In this document: positions 44,204 to 50,785 of the stretch, in pieces
Layout of the letters: every line of letters begins with the position of its first letter
Position numbering within the stretch: position 1 is the first letter of the stretch
Assembly (NCBI GenBank): GCA_037176905.1
Contig: JBBBWG010017445.1
Coordinates: forward strand, 1-50,785
Length of the DNA stretch: 50,785 nucleotides
Origin: Azolla pinnata
Taxonomy: Eukaryota; Streptophyta; Polypodiopsida; Salviniales; Salviniaceae
Direction of reading: 5' to 3'
Notes under the pieces: generated by a model
What the model saw: the letters and a program-made list of their open reading frames with translations, nothing else
What the model was told of the DNA's origin: nothing
The model's database searches: none
Translations under genes and position numbers: made by a program

Positions 44204-46850
44204 CATGCCCATTCCCGCCCAGTTAATCACTGCTGTTAATCCTGCACTGCTTATCGCTAATCCCGCCCATAATTATCGAGTTAAGAATCCACGGCATTGT
44301 TAATTACCTCACGAAGCACGTCCGCAGCTCCGCAGATCGGCGTGTATACGATCCTGACTCGAGACCTGCGTTTTGTGATTGGAGGAGCCATGCAATGCAG
44401 TAAACAGATCAACCGTTGCCGATCATAGTCATGATGTCGATTACGGTGGCAAGAGTCGCGAGCAGATCCGTCTAGCTAGCGAGCTGAGAGGGTGCACTGT
44501 CTTAAAGCTTGGATTATATTGGAGGAAATATGGTTTTGTTACCTGCAACGATATGCAAAGATCGGTTGGAAACGTGCTCCACCGAAACCGCATCCTATTA
44601 CATGAACTGTGTTATGAATATGATATCTCATGCTTATCGATAAGTCTTTGTTTGTACGAATGAGTATATGCCCTTTTAGGTATTGCTTACATTTACTACA
44701 AGGTTAGAATCTTCTTTGGAAGAGGAAACAAACGGAGATTAACGATCTCCTCAAAATGCCGATTCAAGGATCGTTTCAGCGAGCAAGAAGCTGCTAGTCA
44801 CCACGAATGGCGGTGGCGCAGCGAGGCCAAGTGTCCAACAAGAATGTGCTTTCAAGTGGAGGACTGCTTAGCAATCAAATCGACACGCTGGTGGCAGCGA
44901 AAGAGAATGAAAGAACCACAATGAGGATCGAATGGAGAACGGAGGCTGAGATTCTGGCAGAGCACCAGGCTGCCAGTGAACGCGCAATCATGCGCAAGTG
45001 GCCCAAAGCACCGAGCGCAGCGCGTGATTAAAAAAAAAGAAAAAAAGGGCATTGAAGGTTGTAGCCAATGGGCAGGGATCGTTTTCGCTTCGGAAGCGAA
45101 ATCGCATGAATCCGGCAGGCGCTAACGGTTTGTCTGATTCTCGTTGCCAACGTGCTTGCTAGTGGCAAGCAAGACGAGGGTAGTTCAACGATAGCAGAAC
45201 AAGGTATTCTTTTCTCCAAAGTACATATTCTACTGTTAGAAAACCAACGTGCCTTGTCGACACAGTACGGCGATAAACCGATACATTTGAGGGCAAAACA
45301 AACCGGGTCTATCATCAGTTCGAGGGAATCGAAGCAAAACAGATTTTCAAACATCGGGGTGATCGCTATCGAGTCAGTCAGAGTCCGAGGGATGATTAGT
45401 TCAGTTAGCCCACCGCCCATCATCACCATCATCGTCATCATCATCATCGGCTTCTGATCATTCGTTGGTCCCAGGTTCCGGAGGTGGGGGAATGTCCCCC
45501 CAAATGGACAGTGTGAACACAACCATTATATATATACGAATCCCAGGTTTTTTTTGTCTTTGCGATCTTTTCTTCCCCCGCCCGCGACACTGAGCTGTCG
45601 TCGTTTAGCTCTCATCGCGTTCTTGGCGGAAATACGGTAGCTGGATCGTACTTGCGCCGGGGTAAAGAGAGAAGCGGGGGGTAAGTGGCTTGCAGTGAAG
45701 CTGCTTCAAAGCCCTTCCCCGAGCGCATCCATCGGCTTTTTCTTTCTCTCTCTCTTTTGCTTCTCTCGGAACTACGTCGTCGCGGGGATGTTCACACTCG
45801 CCGCCGTCGTGCATTGTAACAAGTCGGAGGCCGAGCCGATCGATTTAGTAGAGCGAGGGCGTGATTATGGAACGGATTAGCGGGCGGGTCTAGCGATTAA
45901 AAGACTAGAATCGAAGCTCTTAACGCCCTCAAAGAGGGCCGATTTCGATCGATCGAGTTTTGGTCGGGTGGTGAGAGTGAAAAAACAAAAAAAATAAACA
46001 AAAACACACACATAAGAAGAAGAAGAAAAGCCAGGCAATTCAAGTTGGTGGGTAAAGGTTGAAGATGAAGAAGTTGTTAAGAATGGAAACGCGCAATAAC
46101 TCAACATAAGTAAGGTGGATAATGGTAGGCAATGTGTACATATACATATATATATATATACAAAGGGAATGTGGAGCCGACCACCGCCGCGGCGTAAGTT
46201 GCCACCAACCGTTTGTTTTTTCCCAAAAGAAATATCCTTCCATTAGTTATCGGAACCATAGCAAGCAAAGCCGGAATCGCAAACCCTTCCCAAAGGAACT
46301 GTCCAAAGTACATACATCTTCTTGTTCCATTTTCTTTTTATCTCGAAAAAAAAATATCCTTTCATTGGTTATAAGATTTACAAAGTCAATGTGTAAAAAA
46401 TAAAATAAAAAGGAAAGAAAAGAAATCTCCAGTAGCAATTCTGTCAAACCCTTGTCCAAGTCTGACGAATCTCGATCGCTTAGTTTTTCATGCTGCTGAT
46501 CCCCATGCCACAAAACCCTAAAAAAAGTTATTTAAAAAAATTAACTAACCGACGTGGAGCCCTAACTAAGGCTTCATTAGTCACAAAACATTTTACAGAG
46601 TCGACGTGCCATGAGGAAATCTCCCAAACAGCATTCCGCCAGTCGTTTGTTTTCGCAGTTTGATTATTATTACTATTATTATAAACTTTACGTTTAAGTC
46701 TGATGATCTCGATCGAGCAGTTCCATGCCATCAAAAAAAAAAACCCTAAAGCCACAAACCCTAAAAAAATAAAAACGATGCAAGAGCCTCACATAAACTC
46801 TTTTGGTCTTTTGTCTGGGGAAGACTGAGCCTCTTTCGCGTCACATGCAT

Positions 46851-46945
46851 ACATACATGCATACATACATACATACATACATACATACATACATACATAC
46901 ATACATACATACATACAAACACATACATACAAACACATACATACA
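46851..46945. repeat. CATA tetranucleotide microsatellite
   Basis: An almost perfect CATA run, the same motif class as the array at 2719-2872 at the other end of the window. Confidence 0.92.
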
Positions 46946-47004
46946 TATATATTCATTCAGCAATGCGCCGATCGACATACATGAGATGAATGTGGGTGAT
47001 GCAT

Positions 47005-47157
47005 ACCACCATCACCATCACCATCATCACCACCATCATCATCATCATCATCACCACTGTCACATCGTCATCGTCACTGTCATCGTCATCATCACCGTCA
47101 CCGTCACCGTCATCATCGTCCTCATCATCATTATCATCATCACATCATTATCATCAC
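47005..47157. repeat. CAT/CAC/CGT trinucleotide-like tract
   Basis: Imperfect CAT and CAC triplets pass into CGTCAC units. One plus-strand frame reads as a long His tract then a Val/Ile/Thr-rich stretch, and it is a repeat artefact. Confidence 0.88.
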
Positions 47158-47644
47158 CGCCGTCAATCCCATGTAGAAAATCTAGTGGAGCACCAGCTCA
47201 TCCATGGCTAGGAACTCACAACTTCTTCTTCTTCTTCTTCTTCTTCTTCTCCTTCATCCTTGCTTTGATGCAGTAAATGCATTGTGTTGGGGAGGGACTT
47301 TATCAGATCTCTTTCTCTCCCTTTTTTCTTTTCCTTTTTTACATTACCATGAATGCAATGCATAAATGCATGGGGAAAAACATGTCTGACAACCCGGGCG
47401 GAAAAAATTATGGACGGTAAGAGACAATACACGAAAGAACAACAGTGTGTATATGTATCTTATGTATCTATGTATCTATGTGTGTGTGTGTGTGTGTGTA
47501 TGAATGCATGTGTATATATGTGACTTGAACAAGAACCTCCCCAAAAAAGGGGCAGAGTGCCTTTGTGTTACTGTGAAGCTGGAACAGTTGCGCGACGAAA
47601 GAACATTTTGAGATCAAAAGACATGGGAACTTGGGAAGCAAACA

Positions 47645-47700
47645 TGAATGAATGAATGAATGAATGAATGAATGAATGAAATGAAATGAAATGAATGAAT
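47645..47700. repeat. TGAA tetranucleotide microsatellite
   Basis: A pure TGAA run with two GAAAT interruptions near its end. A TG run lies nearby at 47480-47498. Confidence 0.9.
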
Positions 47701-47936
47701 GGAGAAAAGGAAGATCATGGATGTTTGGCCCATTCTCTTCGAAAAAGAGCTGCTCCAATGTAGAAACAAGAAAGGCGAAAAAAAAAACAAAAACAAAAAA
47801 CATTAGCAAAAGGAGCTAGGGGTAAAGGATATGGTGCCTTACATACACAAATTTTATGGAAAGAAAGGAAGAAGCATCAAAAGGAAGCCAAAATACTCTG
47901 TTCTATCAGCAAATTTGTCTGGTAAGGTTCAGTAAT

Positions 47937-48050
47937 TGCATGCATGTCTCTTGGATCGATCGAACCTTACTTCTCGTATGCATGACCATTTGGATCGATC
48001 GATCAAACTTTACTACCGCATGCATGTCTTCCTTGGATCGATCGATCGAT
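47937..48050. repeat. Three 40-bp units each with a CATGCA box and a GATCGATC palindrome
   Basis: GCATGCATG or ATGCATG occurs at 47938, 47978 and 48018. Each is followed 12-17 bp later by TTGGATCGATCG with a growing number of GATC units. CATGCA is the core of the RY element bound by plant B3 factors. No adjacent gene is identified, so regulation is only a possibility. Confidence 0.6.
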
Positions 48051-50390
48051 CAGAAATCCGGTGGTGGAAATCCCTCGATCTCGTCGTCTTCGTCATCATC
48101 GATCGGATTCATCGATTCGATCCGATCGATCCGATCGATGACGACGACGATGCGATGAGGAGAAGGATGATGACGATTGATCTGATCGATGATGATGATG
48201 ATGATCGAAACACGCATTGCGGAAAGAGGGGCAGGATCACATGGACCAAAAGAGGAGCAAAAAAAAAGGGGGACATTTTGCAGACAAAAGGGTGCAAAAA
48301 AACATGGAAGTGCCAAAGAGATTGTATCAATATATGTATGAATGTGAATTGTGTGAATTGGAAATGAGAATTTTGAAAGGGATGTCTCTCTGCCACTTCT
48401 TTGCTTGACACATGGCAAGGAAGACAAAATCTATCTAATCCTCTCTTTTTCTCTTCTCTCACTCTCTCTCTCTTTTTTTTATCTCGTTCGAGTTATGTTG
48501 CCCTTTCACGGACCATGACGCTCGATCTCGACCGAACGATCTGCGGCGCAGATCGAGCGTTTGTTTTTCGGCGCAGTAAGAAAGCCAATCGGGTAAACAT
48601 TGGTTAGGGAAGAAGAAGAGGAAGAAAGAAAGAAGAAAGAGAAGATCCCCAAGTCCCTCGTTTGATGTTTCCACCTCCGATTACGTAGTTGACTGATAGA
48701 TGGATCGTTACGCATTTGCTTGAGTTGGTGTTGAAGAAACAAAAAAAAAAAAACAAAGGTCATTTGCGACCAAGTTTTAACTAATTGCAAGGAAGTTTTG
48801 CTTTGGAAGGAAGGCGCGGCGTGAAACAAATGTTCTCTTTCTCCCCTTCATTTCTCTCCTTTTTGTTTTCGCGCTTTGCGAGCTGTGAAGTGTTGTGTAC
48901 TTGTCATGTTTGGTGGTGGATTTGTTAGCAGATATTTACTGTGTGTTGTGTAGCACGGGGTGGGGTCCGGTGGTCCACGGCAGCTTATTTTGAGCTATAC
49001 ATGATCAGAAAACAAAGGTGTAAGAAGAAGAAGAAGACAACGTGTTTAGGTTTTAATAGCAAGGGTTTTTTGTATTGTCATGTTGCTCTCAATACTAACA
49101 TACATTTGAAGCACACTAAAGAAAGGTATATAGCATTTGAAGTGGTAAATTTGCCCCAGCTTCTGGCTTACTTCCAGAATCTGCGGAAATTTCTCTCGCT
49201 TGAGTTTCTAACAACTCGCCTACCTATCAGCCCTTCTCTATCTATAGCTGTAATCAAAGATGCAATATGTACACTTTGCAACTTAAGCTGGTACTAAAGT
49301 CGCATCTTTGTTGCGGGGAAAGAAAAAGAAAAAGAGAATACAGACATACATTTACGAAAAGAAGAAGAAGAAGAAGAAGAAGAAGAAGGAAGAAGAAGAG
49401 AACAGAAGTGCACTCCTGAGTCAATGAGATGGCAACAGTTGTACACAAGAAAGGAAGAGAAGTGGCAGCCATTGTTGGAGAGATTAAGATTGTTTCAGGA
49501 CAAGACAGACAAACTGTATCTCTTTGTCCACCTCCTATGTAATGCACCAGCATACATCTACATATACATATACATCTACATATACATGTACATATACAGA
49601 TACACATTATACACAGTGCTTCGCCACAGCATTGATTGAACGAGCGCGTATCTGCATCCATTCCCAGACAGACAACTTATCTGCTATGCGATCTTTCGCA
49701 GAATCTAATGAGGAGAGATGCCTTTTAAACTGTTGGTGGTCTCAATTGATGGGGGATGAGGAAAGAGTCTTTTTCCTTTCTTTTCTTTTTTTCCGCTCTA
49801 TCGTTTTAGACACTCATTCTTCCACATACCCGCCATTACTAGCATCCCTAAAGTGTCCTCAGGGTGGGTTCATCTGTTTCTTCGAGAACTTTTTAAAGAT
49901 TCCGTTGCGCACCTTCTTCGTTTTGGCGAGGGGGAAGTCCCGAAACTTTAGGAAGGCTTTGCTCATGGATTCTGTATGATGCTCTCCATGTTTTATTCTT
50001 AATTATTGAAGGATTCTTTCTTTGGAAAGAAGAGGAAGAAGAGGAAGAAGAGGAAGAAGAAGCAAGGAGGAGGGAAGAACAAAGCATTTCTTTATATCTG
50101 CAATACTCGAACTAGTGATTGATTCGTGTATCGGCGAGATATTTTTCGTTAAGAATGCGAATATTACAATCTATGATTACTGAAACTATGCTGAAATACT
50201 GGAATCGGAATTGGAATTGGAATTGGAATCGGAACAAGACTGACTGGCAGGGCAAAAGTCTTTGATGGTTCCCGTAATTCCGGATTTTGTTTCGTTTCGC
50301 TTCACTTCGTTTCTTCCGTTCTTCCTTCTTTTTGCGACGAGTGCAGGAGAGCTCCATAACTACTCTTTCTCGCTTTGCCTCTCTATGTCT

Positions 50391-50440
50391 CTCTATCTCT
50401 ATCTCTGTCTCTGTCTCTGTCTCTGTCTCTGTCTCCGTGT
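50391..50440. repeat. TCTCTG/TCTCTA microsatellite
   Basis: A CTCTAT run passes into CTCTGT hexamers. A GAATTG run (50200-50233) lies to its left. Confidence 0.88.
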
Positions 50441-50785
50441 GTCTCCGTCTGTCTTTGGCAACAACATGAGAGGATGCATTTGAATGTTGTGGGCATTGTT
50501 TTAACCGAAAGTCACAAGCCTCCGCAAGACGGGGGCGAGCATGCGAAACACCCAAAGACAATCAAAGAGAAGAAGAAACAGAAGAATCAGAAGAAGCAAG
50601 AAGAAGCAAGAAAGAAAGAGTAAATCCATGAATTGTAGCTCATTCTTTTGGGAGCCTTGGACTCTATAATTATCCACTAATGAAGTATCTTTTAACCAAA
50701 AAAAAAAAAACAAATCCATGAATTGTTGTACACAGGGAAAGAGGCAGGGCCTGCTCTAAAACCCTAAATCCCTTAAACCCTTAAA

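Larger units (their letters stand above)
44204..50785. other. Gene-free right end, simple-repeat-rich
   Basis: No frame here is convincing. A TATA-like TATATATA at about 45528-45535 precedes GC-richer sequence and a 30-codon frame at 45788, without further support. Simple repeats are frequent, and the main ones are listed. The final bases carry CCCTAAA-like motifs in poor register, so I do not call them a telomere. Confidence 0.5.

Noticed and set aside
44807-45031. 74-codon plus-strand frame ending in KWPKAPSAARD
   Set aside because: Coding-like composition but no homologue known to me and no flanking gene signals; evidence too thin to list as a gene.
46803-47276. 157-codon frame with a long His tract
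   Set aside because: It translates CATA and CAT/CAC microsatellites.
49893-50087. Ser-rich minus-strand frame resembling a transit peptide
   Set aside because: The Ser run is the GAA/GGA microsatellite, and nothing downstream forms a mature protein.
50753-50785. Chromosome-end telomere at the right edge
   Set aside because: The CCCTAAA-like words are few and out of register.

Overview
The window is nuclear DNA of a land plant. Its genes have multiple spliced exons with GT-AG introns, and they include plant-only families: an ACT-domain Raf-like STY kinase, a class III peroxidase, a PLS-DYW pentatricopeptide protein and a plant SYT-type SMP/C2 protein. Short TTTAGGG-type (CCCTAAA) motifs also occur. 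The wording of the PPR repeats reminds me of seed-free vascular plants (ferns or lycophytes). That is only an impression and I cannot name a species.

Layout: 1-216 (-) is the start of a His-rich, probably secreted or membrane-anchored protein that runs off the left edge. 3236-5491 (+) is a complete epsilon-type 14-3-3 gene. Three minus-strand genes follow head to tail: an organelle-type DEAD-box RNA helicase (6504-10331), RNA polymerase subunit 5 (11244-12958) and an STY8/17/46-like kinase (14891-20338). A 4.9-kb gene-free block (20339-25219) is rich in microsatellites and holds a 20-bp tandem array shaped like heat-shock elements. Three plus-strand genes come next: RanBP1 (25220-28355), a class III peroxidase (30290-32331) and a DYW-type PPR protein with a spliced transit-peptide exon (33741-36727). 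A 52-bp minisatellite with a 100-N assembly gap lies between the last two. An unresolved Cys-containing candidate (37790-38515, -) and a single-C2 SYT-like gene (40199-44060, -) follow. The last 6.6 kb holds simple repeats and no gene I can support.

The genes do not form a pathway. They are mostly housekeeping functions: signalling adaptor, RNA remodelling, transcription, kinase signalling, Ran cycle, wall/ROS chemistry, organelle RNA editing and ER-membrane contacts. All main exon models were joined by hand and keep frame across every junction, with protein lengths of 260, 739, 209, 564, 214, 326, 964 and 449 residues.

No novel multi-gene system is apparent. The points most worth a second look are the heat-shock-element-like array, two introns that only work with GC donors, the altered end of the DYW protein, the Phe-to-Ile change in the peroxidase active site, the single C2 domain of the SYT-like protein, a 24-bp HindIII-rich array upstream of RPB5, and the many young two-copy tandem duplications in non-coding DNA. 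I saw no tRNA, rRNA, CRISPR array or recognisable retroelement.
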